From the NCBI GenBank assembly GCA_016713365.1, contig JADJPG010000033.1:1-64000 (forward strand): DNA of 64,000 nucleotides, given 5' to 3'. This document shows positions 45,965 through 53,152 of this stretch, piece by piece; positions within the stretch are counted from its first letter, which is position 1, and each line of letters begins with the position of its first letter. A program made the translations under genes and the position numbers. The notes beneath the pieces are model-generated. The model worked only from the letters and a program-made list of their open reading frames with translations, ran no database searches and had not been told where the DNA came from. Source of the stretch: Verrucomicrobiota bacterium (GTDB taxonomy: Bacteria > Verrucomicrobiota > Verrucomicrobiia > Limisphaerales > JADJPG01).

Positions 45965-46725
45965 ACTTCCTCCTCTTCGACATCGGAAACACGCACACGC
46001 ATCTCGGACTCGCGAACGAGCATCGCGTTTTCCGCCAGGCCAACATCCGCACCGCGGCGTGGTTCGACGGGACCTCCGCGAACCTCGTGGCAAAGTTCAT
46101 CGGCAACCGAAAGCTCGCTGGCGCCGCGCTGTGCAGCGTCGTACCGAAAGCGACCCCAAAAGCCGTCGCTGCGTCTCGAAAGCTTTGGAAGCTCACGCCG
46201 CTGGCGTTGACGCCCGACACCATTCGCGGCGTCGGCATCAATTATCCGAAGCCACACACCATCGGCCCGGACCGGCTCGCCAACGCGATCGCCGTCCGCC
46301 ATCACTTCGGCGCGCCCGCCGTCGTCGTTGACTTCGGAACCGCCGTCACCTTCGACGTCGTCGACAAGCGCGGCGACTACGTGGGCGGCATCATTGCGCC
46401 CGGCCTGGCCGCGATGACGGATTATCTGCACGAAAAGACTGCGCTGCTGCCGAAGATTCACATTCGTGAGACGAGCGCTGTCATCGGCAAGAACACCAAG
46501 CAGGCGATGCTCATTGGCGCCGTGCATGGCTACCGCGGGCTCATCCGTGAGCTGGCCAGCGAACTGAAACGCGAACTGAAATCCAAACGCCTCCCCATCG
46601 TCGCGACCGGCGGCTACGCCAAATTGATGGCGTCCAAGCTGCCGGAAATTACCTCCGTCGAACCGTTGCTGACTCTGGAGGGCCTGCGATTGCTTCGACT
46701 GCATCACTCCGTTCCGATTCTGTAG
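45961..46725 (+). CDS. coaX: Type III pantothenate kinase
   Basis: 254 residues. CoaX phosphorylates pantothenate, the first step of coenzyme A synthesis, in the cytoplasm. The phosphate loop FDIGNTHTHLGLAN near the start, GPDRLANAIAVRHHFG and VVDFGTAVTFDVVDKRGDYV in the middle and GGIIAPGLAAM confirm type III (CoaX), unlike CoaA. The start ATGA overlaps the birA stop. The pairing birA-coaX is widespread, sometimes as a fusion. A gap of 52 bases follows before trpA. Confidence 0.95.
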   Translation: MNFLLFDIGNTHTHLGLANEHRVFRQANIRTAAWFDGTSANLVAKFIGNRKLAGAALCSVVPKATPKAVAASRKLWKLTPLALTPDTIRGVGINYPKPHTIGPDRLANAIAVRHHFGAPAVVVDFGTAVTFDVVDKRGDYVGGIIAPGLAAMTDYLHEKTALLPKIHIRETSAVIGKNTKQAMLIGAVHGYRGLIRELASELKRELKSKRLPIVATGGYAKLMASKLPEITSVEPLLTLEGLRLLRLHHSVPIL

Positions 46726-46753
46726 CCGGCCAATCCCGCCTTGAGATTCAGCC

Positions 46754-46776
46754 GGCGCGCTGGCAGTCTGCGCGCC
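46754..46776 (+). promoter_or_regulatory. Hairpin covering the trpA ribosome-binding region
   Basis: GGCGCGC (46754-46760) pairs with GCGCGCC (46770-46776) across a nine-base loop, ending one base before the trpA ATG. No Shine-Dalgarno is visible. It could restrict translation of trpA; no other evidence supports a regulatory role. Confidence 0.25.
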
Positions 46777-46777
46777 C

Positions 46778-47671
46778 ATGAATCGCATCGTTGAACAGTT
46801 TGCCGCGCTCAAGAGCAAAGGTCAGAAAGGCCTCGTCGTTTACATCGGAGCCGGCGATCCACACCTCGACGCCACTCGTCAGCTCACCGTCGCCTTCGAT
46901 CAGGCCGGCGTGGATGTCGTGGAACTCGGCGTGCCGTTCAGCGATCCGCTCGCGGATGGTTTGGTGAACCAGCTCGCCGCGCAACGTGGGCTCGAATCCG
47001 GCACCACGCCGCCCAAGGTCCTCGCGACCGTGGCGGCGATCCGCAAGGAATCGCAGGTGCCCGTCGTCCTCTACATTTACTTCAACCTCATCTACAAGGT
47101 CGGCATGAAGCAGTTCATCGCCGACGCCGCCAAGGCGGGAGTCGATGGGCTGCTCGTGCTCGATCTGCCGCCGGAGGAATCCGAGAACTACGAAGCGCTG
47201 ATGCGCGACGCCGGCCTGTGCAACATCTATCTCATCGCGCCGACGACGCCCGATGACCGCATCGAGCTCATCGCGAAACGCGCCAGCGGCTTCATCTACT
47301 ACGTCTCCCGCGAAGGTGTCACCGGCATGCAGCAGAAAGTGTCCGACACCATCGGCATGATGACCGGCAAGATTCGCTCCCACACCACGCTCCCCATTGC
47401 CGTCGGCTTCGGTGTGTCGAATCCCGAGCAGGCGAAGACCGTCGCTGCGAACTCGGAAGCCGTCGTGGTCGGCAGCGCCATCGTGAACCAGATCGCTGCG
47501 AACGGCAAAAGCCCGGATCTGGTTCCGAAAGTCGCGGCGTTCGTGAAAACACTCGCCAACGCGGTGAAAGACGTCAACCCGATGAACACGGACTTAACGA
47601 CAGCACCCACAATGCCGATTCAGCTCCGTGCAATTGGTGAAATTCGTGTCCACAGTGCTCCTGACCGATGA
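46778..47671 (+). CDS. trpA: Tryptophan synthase alpha chain with repeat-derived tail
   Basis: 297 residues, about 25-30 longer than usual. TrpA cleaves indole-3-glycerol phosphate and passes indole to TrpB. The catalytic pair is present: Glu in VDVVELGVPFSDP and Asp in DPLADGLV; the phosphate-binding SREGVTGMQ and VGFGVSNPEQAK are normal. The early YIGAGDP differs slightly from the usual YITAGDP. After AVKDVNP the protein ends with a non-family tail of about 30 residues, coded by DNA matching the repeat seen at 5740. Its TGA overlaps the manC ATG. trpB and other trp genes are not nearby. Confidence 0.93.
   Translation: MNRIVEQFAALKSKGQKGLVVYIGAGDPHLDATRQLTVAFDQAGVDVVELGVPFSDPLADGLVNQLAAQRGLESGTTPPKVLATVAAIRKESQVPVVLYIYFNLIYKVGMKQFIADAAKAGVDGLLVLDLPPEESENYEALMRDAGLCNIYLIAPTTPDDRIELIAKRASGFIYYVSREGVTGMQQKVSDTIGMMTGKIRSHTTLPIAVGFGVSNPEQAKTVAANSEAVVVGSAIVNQIAANGKSPDLVPKVAAFVKTLANAVKDVNPMNTDLTTAPTMPIQLRAIGEIRVHSAPDR
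47581..47654. repeat. Short dispersed repeat captured inside the trpA 3' end
   Basis: GATGAACACGGACTTAA (47581-47597) matches 16 of 17 bases at 5740-5756. Downstream, CCGTGCAATTGGTGAAATTCGTGTCCAC (47626 onward) reads, on the other strand, as the same family of ACACGAATTTCAC units. The repeat lies in frame and codes for the tail of TrpA. Confidence 0.55.
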
Positions 47672-48801
47672 AATCCAAATCCGCAGCCAACACCAAGGAC
47701 CGCTTCGTCATCATCATGGCCGGTGGACGCGGCGAGCGCTTCTGGCCCGTCAGCCGCCAGGCCACGCCCAAGCAGCTCATCACCCTGCTCGGCAAACGCT
47801 CCTTCCTCCAGCAGGCCGTGGATCGAGTGCTGCCGCTCGTGCCGATGAAGAACATCATCATCATCACGAACGCCGCCCAGGCCGCCGAGGTGAAGAAGCA
47901 GCTGCCGAAACTGCCAAAGGAAAACATCATCGCCGAACCGTGCGGACGCGACACCTGCGCCGCCGTCACGCTCGGCGCCGCGCTCGTTGGCGCACGTTCC
48001 ACCACGGCCGTCATGGCGGTGCTGCCCGCCGACCACGTCATCCCGGAGGAGAAGAAGTTTCAGCAAGTGCTCGCCGACGCGTTTGATCTCGCGAGCCGCG
48101 GACAGGTCATCGTCACCATCGGCATCAAGCCCACGGAGCCAGCGACGGGCTACGGCTACATTCACATGGGCAACGAACTGCCCACGCCGCAAGGTGTGAA
48201 ACGCTACAAGACCGCGTTCTACAAAGCTGAACGCTTCGTCGAAAAGCCAAACTACGAAAAGGCCATCGACTATCTGAACAGCGGCCAATATCGCTGGAAC
48301 GCCGGCATGTTCGTCTGGAGTTTCGTCACGATCACCAACGGCCTCGAAGCGCATCAGAAGGAAATGGCCGAGGCGTGCCATCGCTGGTTCAAGGTGGCGT
48401 GGACGCCGAAGCTCGCGAAAACGCTGGCGAAGGAGTATCCGGAGATTCGCAAGATATCGATCGACTTCGCACTAATGGAGAAGGCGCAGAACGTCGTGGT
48501 GGCCGCCGGCGATTTCGAGTGGGACGACCTCGGCTCCTGGACCGCGCTCGCGCGTCACATCAAGGCGGATCCCGAAGGCAACTGCGCGGTAGGCGACTTC
48601 ATCCACGTCGATGCCGCGCGCAACGTCGTCTACGACGCGCGCACGAAGAATCGGACGCCGATCGCGATCGTGGGTTTGCGCGATTCCATCATCGTCATGG
48701 CTGACGACTCCACGCTCGTCGCGCACAAGAGCCAGGCTCAGAAAATCAAGGAGCTGGTCACCAAGCTCGCCGCAGACCCGAAGTATAAGAAGCTCGTTTG
48801 A
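47668..48801 (+). CDS. manC: Mannose-1-phosphate guanylyltransferase
   Basis: 377 residues. The enzyme makes GDP-mannose from mannose-1-phosphate and GTP, a precursor of cell-surface polysaccharides. The nucleotide-binding start is VIIMAGGRGERFWPVSRQAT, followed by PKQLITLLGKRSFLQQAVDR, a typical EPCGRDTCAAVTLGAAL and VEKPNYEKAIDYL with WNAGMFVWS. It lacks the extra C-terminal isomerase domain of AlgA-type fusions. The start overlaps the trpA stop (ATGA), so it is probably co-translated with it. Polysaccharide genes are not adjacent, though PEP-CTERM systems nearby suggest exopolysaccharide is made. Confidence 0.92.
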   Translation: MKSKSAANTKDRFVIIMAGGRGERFWPVSRQATPKQLITLLGKRSFLQQAVDRVLPLVPMKNIIIITNAAQAAEVKKQLPKLPKENIIAEPCGRDTCAAVTLGAALVGARSTTAVMAVLPADHVIPEEKKFQQVLADAFDLASRGQVIVTIGIKPTEPATGYGYIHMGNELPTPQGVKRYKTAFYKAERFVEKPNYEKAIDYLNSGQYRWNAGMFVWSFVTITNGLEAHQKEMAEACHRWFKVAWTPKLAKTLAKEYPEIRKISIDFALMEKAQNVVVAAGDFEWDDLGSWTALARHIKADPEGNCAVGDFIHVDAARNVVYDARTKNRTPIAIVGLRDSIIVMADDSTLVAHKSQAQKIKELVTKLAADPKYKKLV

Positions 48802-48804
48802 GCA

Positions 48805-49269
48805 CTACTGCCCTCCGTTCGTAGGAGGCGCGCATGGATGCTCGATCACTCCTAAAATTCCGTAGCAGACGAAAACAGACAGCATTGTAACACTCGCTGC
48901 CAGCAGGACGTCGAAACCATGGAGTTGTTCTACTGGAGCGCCATCGAGCAAAGCGCCTGCAAGCAGGACTGCTATTAAAAGCGATGCGACAATGGCGCCC
49001 ATTTGAAAGTAAGCGGAGGCAGAGCGCTTCCGAACCCGAAGATATCGAGCTGTAGGCCAGCCAATGCAAAGCTGCATCAAGCCCCCGACACAAAACACGA
49101 AGATGAGGGCCGCACCCAGCTCGGTTTCCAAGTGATCAATCTCAACAAGCTGAACACCAGCCGCTCTTCTCATCGCTGGCTCGGCGATCGTCATAAGCAC
49201 TCCCCAAGACAGCGCAGCCGCCGGCATGGGCAAAAGCAAACGACTGATTTTTATCCCTCGTGAAGGCAT
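48805..49269 (-). CDS. Small uncharacterised membrane protein
   Basis: 154 residues with four likely membrane helices (about 10-30, 50-70, 88-108 and 120-142). No family recognised. There is a helix with LIFVFCVGGLMQLCIGW and a later LLAASVTMLSVFVCYGIL. It is a lone gene converging on manC, with a three-base gap. GC is lower than in its neighbours, pointing to recent gain or weak selection. Confidence 0.55.
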   Translation of the reverse strand: MPSRGIKISRLLLPMPAAALSWGVLMTIAEPAMRRAAGVQLVEIDHLETELGAALIFVFCVGGLMQLCIGWPTARYLRVRKRSASAYFQMGAIVASLLIAVLLAGALLDGAPVEQLHGFDVLLAASVTMLSVFVCYGILGVIEHPCAPPTNGGQ

Positions 49270-49323
49270 GACGCATTTTCAGAACATACTTCGCTGAAGC
49301 TGGGATCGGCGTAACGAAGCGAT

Positions 49324-49343
49324 GCTTTAGTACAGACTAAAGC
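49324..49343. repeat. Perfect 8-bp stem hairpin in intergenic region
   Basis: GCTTTAGT, a four-base loop (ACAG) and ACTAAAGC form a symmetrical hairpin between the small membrane-protein gene and the PQQ-like gene. No T-run follows in either direction, so it is not a good terminator. It may be part of a dispersed element. Confidence 0.4.
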
Positions 49344-49438
49344 GCATGGAGCAAGGCAGCGGCATACTACCCATCTCGACCTCACGTTGGGGCTTGAAAC
49401 TGTCGTTCCCTGACTTGCTACCGCCCGCGAGCCGAAGC

Positions 49439-50779
49439 TCACTCCTCAATCCGATAGAGATGCGTCTTAGTGCGAAGAATCAGAGCCTTACCACTCACCG
49501 CGGGCGACGCCATGAAACCATCCGCGAGCGTGTTCTCCGCCAGCTTCTTGAACTGTCTTCCCGCCTCAACGACAGCGGTCTTGCCTTCCTCGCTGAAGAA
49601 ATAGATCCGACCGTCAGCGTGCAAAGGCGACGCGGAGTAATTTCCTCCGATGCGTTCACGCCAGACTTCCGCGCCGGTCTTCGCCTCGAGACAACTGGCC
49701 ACACCGCCATCGTCGATGCTGAACAGCAAATCGCCCGCGAGCTGGAGCGACGGTTTCTTGGGTACGTTGCGCTTGCTCTTCCACGCGAGCTGGAGCGAAC
49801 CGGAACCGGTCTCGGTGCTGTTGGCATCGAGCACTTCGCCGGATTTGCCGGGGCGGAACGCGAGGATCTGCCCCTGGGACCAGCCGGTGTTCACGAAGAT
49901 CAAACCGTGACCTACACTCGGACGCGTGCTCCCGGAATGGTTCTGTCGCTCCTCCACGCGCCAGAGTTCCTTGCCCGTGCGCGGCTCGTAGCCGTACACG
50001 GCCTTCGCGCCCTGGCTGATGAGCGTCGGCTGACCGTCGAGCGTCGCGATATGCGGGGTCGCGAACGCCTTTCGCCAGTCGCCTTCGGAATCGGGCTTTC
50101 CGTTCGCATCCAAATCCTTGAAGTCGATGGAACGCTTCTGGTGCCACACGGTTTTGCCGGACTTCTTGTCGAGGGCGATGATGAACTGATGATCGCTGCC
50201 ATCGAAGTTCATGATGAGCAGGTTCTCGAACAGGATCGGCGAGGAGCCCGCGCCGCGGTAGTGATTGCACTCCAGGTCGCGCCGTTCCCACAGCACTCTG
50301 CCACTCTTCGTGTCGAGACAGGCGGTGCCCGAGGCGCCGAAGGTGATGTAAACGCGCCCCGCCTCGATGACGGGCGTGGGCGAGCCGTGGGTGTTGAACT
50401 TGTGCGCGAACTGCGGCTTCTCAACGGTGAAAAGTTTGAGGTCGTGGACGATCTTTCCGGATTTCTGATCCACGCACACGGCGAACAGATCCCGGCCATC
50501 CTCCGCGGCGGTGGTCAGCCAGATTTGATTTCCCCAGATAACTGGCGACGACCAGGCGCGACCGTGAATGGGCGTCTTCCACTTCACATTATTGGTCTCG
50601 CTCCAAGTGAGCGGCAAGCCTTTCGCCGCAGAATGCCCGTCGCCGTCGGGGCCACGGTACTGCGGCCAGTTGGCGGTGCCCGATGCCGCTTCAAGATTGG
50701 CGAACGGCAAAGCGAGCGTCGTCGCGACGGCAAGAACGATCGCGTAGCGGTTCATCACAGGGAAAATATTTGTTCGCAT
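49439..50779 (-). CDS. PQQ-like beta-propeller repeat protein
   Basis: 446 residues with a signal peptide (MNRYAIVLAVATTLALPFAN, if the second Met at 50755 is the start). Repeated blades have the WRVEERQNHSGSTRP / GKELWRVEE and GKTVWHQKRS type motifs with Trp and Gly at fixed places, as in PQQ enzyme repeats and BamB-like proteins. The start WPQYRGPDGDGHSAAKGLPL is typical of PVC secreted PQQ-like proteins. Without the full PQQ-dehydrogenase active site it is likely a binding or scaffold protein. The first ATG lies against the U-tract of the terminator upstream (50780), so promoter and start are uncertain. Confidence 0.88.
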   Translation of the reverse strand: MRTNIFPVMNRYAIVLAVATTLALPFANLEAASGTANWPQYRGPDGDGHSAAKGLPLTWSETNNVKWKTPIHGRAWSSPVIWGNQIWLTTAAEDGRDLFAVCVDQKSGKIVHDLKLFTVEKPQFAHKFNTHGSPTPVIEAGRVYITFGASGTACLDTKSGRVLWERRDLECNHYRGAGSSPILFENLLIMNFDGSDHQFIIALDKKSGKTVWHQKRSIDFKDLDANGKPDSEGDWRKAFATPHIATLDGQPTLISQGAKAVYGYEPRTGKELWRVEERQNHSGSTRPSVGHGLIFVNTGWSQGQILAFRPGKSGEVLDANSTETGSGSLQLAWKSKRNVPKKPSLQLAGDLLFSIDDGGVASCLEAKTGAEVWRERIGGNYSASPLHADGRIYFFSEEGKTAVVEAGRQFKKLAENTLADGFMASPAVSGKALILRTKTHLYRIEE

Positions 50780-50817
50780 AAAAAAAGATGACGCAAGCTG
50801 CGGGCAGCCTGCGTCAT
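50780..50817 (-). terminator. Rho-independent terminator of the DUF1592-DUF1552-DUF1080 unit
   Basis: On the minus strand ATGACGCAGGCT pairs with AGCTTGCGTCAT (one mismatch) across a six-base loop, then CTTTTTTT. It follows the DUF1080 stop by 16 bases and directly abuts the start of the PQQ-like gene. Confidence 0.85.
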
Positions 50818-50833
50818 GCCTGGGAGTTAAAGC

Positions 50834-51658
50834 TTACGGCTTGTCGTATTCGCCGAGCGGGCGCAGCCAGATGTTGCGGAAGCGCACCGGATTGCCGTGT
50901 TCATAGAGTTCGATGGGACCGCTCTCCTGCTTGCGATCATAGTTTCCGATCGAACGATGGTTGGTCGGACCATGAAGCGCCTGACGATGATGCACCACCA
51001 CGCCGTTGTGAATCACGGTCACGTGCGCCTTCTTGATGTTCTTGCCATCAGCGTCCCAGCGCGGGGCTTCGAAAATGATGTCGTAGGTCTGCCATTGGCC
51101 GGGACCGCGGGACGCATTCACCAGCGGCGGGAACTGACCGTAAAGCGCGGAGCACTGGCCGTCCGGATAGGTCTTGTTTTCGTAGGAGTCGAGAACCTGC
51201 ACTTCATAACGGCCCCAGATGTTGACACCGTTGTTGCCGCGACCCTGGCCCGTGCCTTCGACTTTCTCTGGCGTGGCGAATTCGAGGTGCATCTGGAAAT
51301 CGCCGAACTTCTCCTTTGTCCGAAGCACGCCGCTCTTGGGCACGACTTCCATGTAACCGTTCTCGACTTTCCACTTGGCCGGCACGCCGTTGCCGTGTTC
51401 CCACTTCGAGAGATCCTTGCCGTCAAACAGAACGTTCGCGTCCGCCGGCGCGGGAGCTTGCTGGCTGAACTGTGCGCCCGGCGCGACGATGCGCGGCTGC
51501 GGCCGATCACCGTCGTGAACGTGCCATTGCGTGCCAGGAATAAGTGGAGTGTCCTTGTAGCCGAGGCTCTTTCCATCGGCGGCAATTGCGGTGGAAACGC
51601 CAGCGGCCAGAACGACCGCGAGTGAACAGAGAACTTGTGTGGTGCGTGATGTGGTCAT
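50834..51658 (-). CDS. Secreted DUF1080 protein (3-keto-disaccharide hydrolase-like)
   Basis: 274 residues with a signal peptide (SLAVVLAAGVSTAIAADG). The DUF1080 LamG-like fold is marked by NVLFDGKDLSKWEHGNG, FGDFQMHLEFATPEK, NNGVNIWGRYEVQVLDSYEN and the ending HGNPVRFRNIWLRPLGEYD. Some members hydrolyse 3-keto-glucosides, but many have only a binding role. In PVC bacteria it is often beside Gfo/Idh or cytochrome genes; here it is the third gene after DUF1592 and DUF1552, 66 bases from the latter, and closed by a terminator. Confidence 0.9.
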   Translation of the reverse strand: MTTSRTTQVLCSLAVVLAAGVSTAIAADGKSLGYKDTPLIPGTQWHVHDGDRPQPRIVAPGAQFSQQAPAPADANVLFDGKDLSKWEHGNGVPAKWKVENGYMEVVPKSGVLRTKEKFGDFQMHLEFATPEKVEGTGQGRGNNGVNIWGRYEVQVLDSYENKTYPDGQCSALYGQFPPLVNASRGPGQWQTYDIIFEAPRWDADGKNIKKAHVTVIHNGVVVHHRQALHGPTNHRSIGNYDRKQESGPIELYEHGNPVRFRNIWLRPLGEYDKP

Positions 51659-51724
51659 GGGTTGGAATTCAACAGACGGTTAAACAAAAGGCAACTGAGA
51701 TTTGGTAGACGAACATTCGAAAGA

Positions 51725-53152
51725 TCACGCGGGCTTGATTCCAGCGAAGTTCGGATCGCTCAAGCCCGGCAATTCACCCGTGCTGTCCGAGAACTTGTCC
51801 ATCGAAACGCCGAGGCGGTTCAGCATCCCGACGTAGAGATTGCACAGCGGTGTGTTCTTTTCGTAAACGAGGTGACGTCCGGTCGCAATCGTGCCACCGC
51901 CGCGACCAGCCAGGACGATCGGCAGATTGCGCGGATTGTGCGCATTGCCATCCCGCATGCCGGCGCCGAAGAGAACCATCGAGTTATCGAGCAACGTCCC
52001 CTCGCCTTCCTTGATCGCCTTCATCATGTCGAGCATGTAGGCGAGTTGCGCCATGTGCCAGGCGTTGATCCGCTTGTATTGTTCAAGCTTCTCTTTGTCG
52101 TTCTCGTGGTGCGAGGTCTGGTGATGCCCGCCCTTCACGCCGTCGAGGAAGGCGAAGTTTCGTCCGCTCACCGCGTTACCAAACATGAACGTGCTGATGC
52201 GCGTGGAATCGGTCCAGAACGCATGCACCATCAAATCGAGCATCAGCTTCACGTGCTCGGTGTGATTGCCGCGGCGTTCACTGACGCGCGCCGGATCGCT
52301 GTAAACGTCAATGCGCCGGCCAAGTTCCTCGACCGCCTGCCGCGCCAACGGATCATCGAGCACATCGCTCTTCTGGCGCTTTGCATCGAACTCGATCCGT
52401 TTCTCCACCGAACGCACGGAGTCGAGATACTCATTCAGCTTCTGTTGATCCGCGCGGCCAAGTTTTCGTTGGAGGCGACGCGCATCCTCCATCACCAAAT
52501 CGATGACACTCTTGTCGCGCGCAGCTTCGGCGCGACGACTTTCCGTGTTCGAGCGGAACAGCCGGTCGAACGCGAGCTTCGGATTAATCTCCTTCGCCAG
52601 CGGCGTCACCGGAGTGCTCCACGAAATATGCGCGCCGTAGAGCTGCGTATAGCCGACGTTCGTATCGACGCCCGTCGCCGGCGGTTCGATGCCGAGCTCG
52701 AGCGAGGGAAGCGGCGTGAGATTGCCCAAGTGCTGCGCGACGACTTGATCCATCGAGACCGCACCGCTGCGCAAGTCGCTGCCCGTCGTCCGCGTGATGG
52801 TCGTACCCGTGAGAAAACCGCCGGTCTTCACGTAATGTCCGTCGCCCGTGTTGCTCGCGGCGTTCCACAGATCGGTCAGCACGAGCATGTCGTTCTTGTG
52901 CTGCGCGAGCGGTTCGAGAATCGGCGATAGCTCGAAGTTCGCGCCCGTGCCCTTTGGCGTCCATGCGTGCGGATTCACGCCGTTCGGCATGTAAAGCACA
53001 GCCAGGCGGACCGGATGTTTGCCTTTACGCGCCGCCGTCGAGCCCGCGCTCGCGGCGAACGGCCCCATCGCTTCGAGCAACGGAAGACTCATCATCGCGC
53101 CCACGCCCTTGAGCATGGTGCGTCGGGAGATTTGCCAGGATTTCGTGTTCAT
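51725..53152 (-). CDS. DUF1552 protein with Tat leader
   Basis: 475 residues. The leader ISRRTMLKGVGAMMSLPLLE is a Tat signal. The DUF1552 body includes VRLAVLYMPNGVNPHAWTPK, TDLWNAASNTGDGHYVKTGG, MDQVVAQHLGNLTPLPSLEL and GGHHQTSHHEND with GAGMRDGNAHNPRNLPIV. The family is always found near DUF1592-type cytochrome proteins in Planctomycetes and Verrucomicrobia; the function is unknown, presumably periplasmic electron transfer or oxidation. Its ATG shares bases with TAA (TAATG) of the DUF1592 frame once the frameshift there is corrected, which is a strong sign of translational coupling. Confidence 0.9.
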   Translation of the reverse strand: MNTKSWQISRRTMLKGVGAMMSLPLLEAMGPFAASAGSTAARKGKHPVRLAVLYMPNGVNPHAWTPKGTGANFELSPILEPLAQHKNDMLVLTDLWNAASNTGDGHYVKTGGFLTGTTITRTTGSDLRSGAVSMDQVVAQHLGNLTPLPSLELGIEPPATGVDTNVGYTQLYGAHISWSTPVTPLAKEINPKLAFDRLFRSNTESRRAEAARDKSVIDLVMEDARRLQRKLGRADQQKLNEYLDSVRSVEKRIEFDAKRQKSDVLDDPLARQAVEELGRRIDVYSDPARVSERRGNHTEHVKLMLDLMVHAFWTDSTRISTFMFGNAVSGRNFAFLDGVKGGHHQTSHHENDKEKLEQYKRINAWHMAQLAYMLDMMKAIKEGEGTLLDNSMVLFGAGMRDGNAHNPRNLPIVLAGRGGGTIATGRHLVYEKNTPLCNLYVGMLNRLGVSMDKFSDSTGELPGLSDPNFAGIKPA

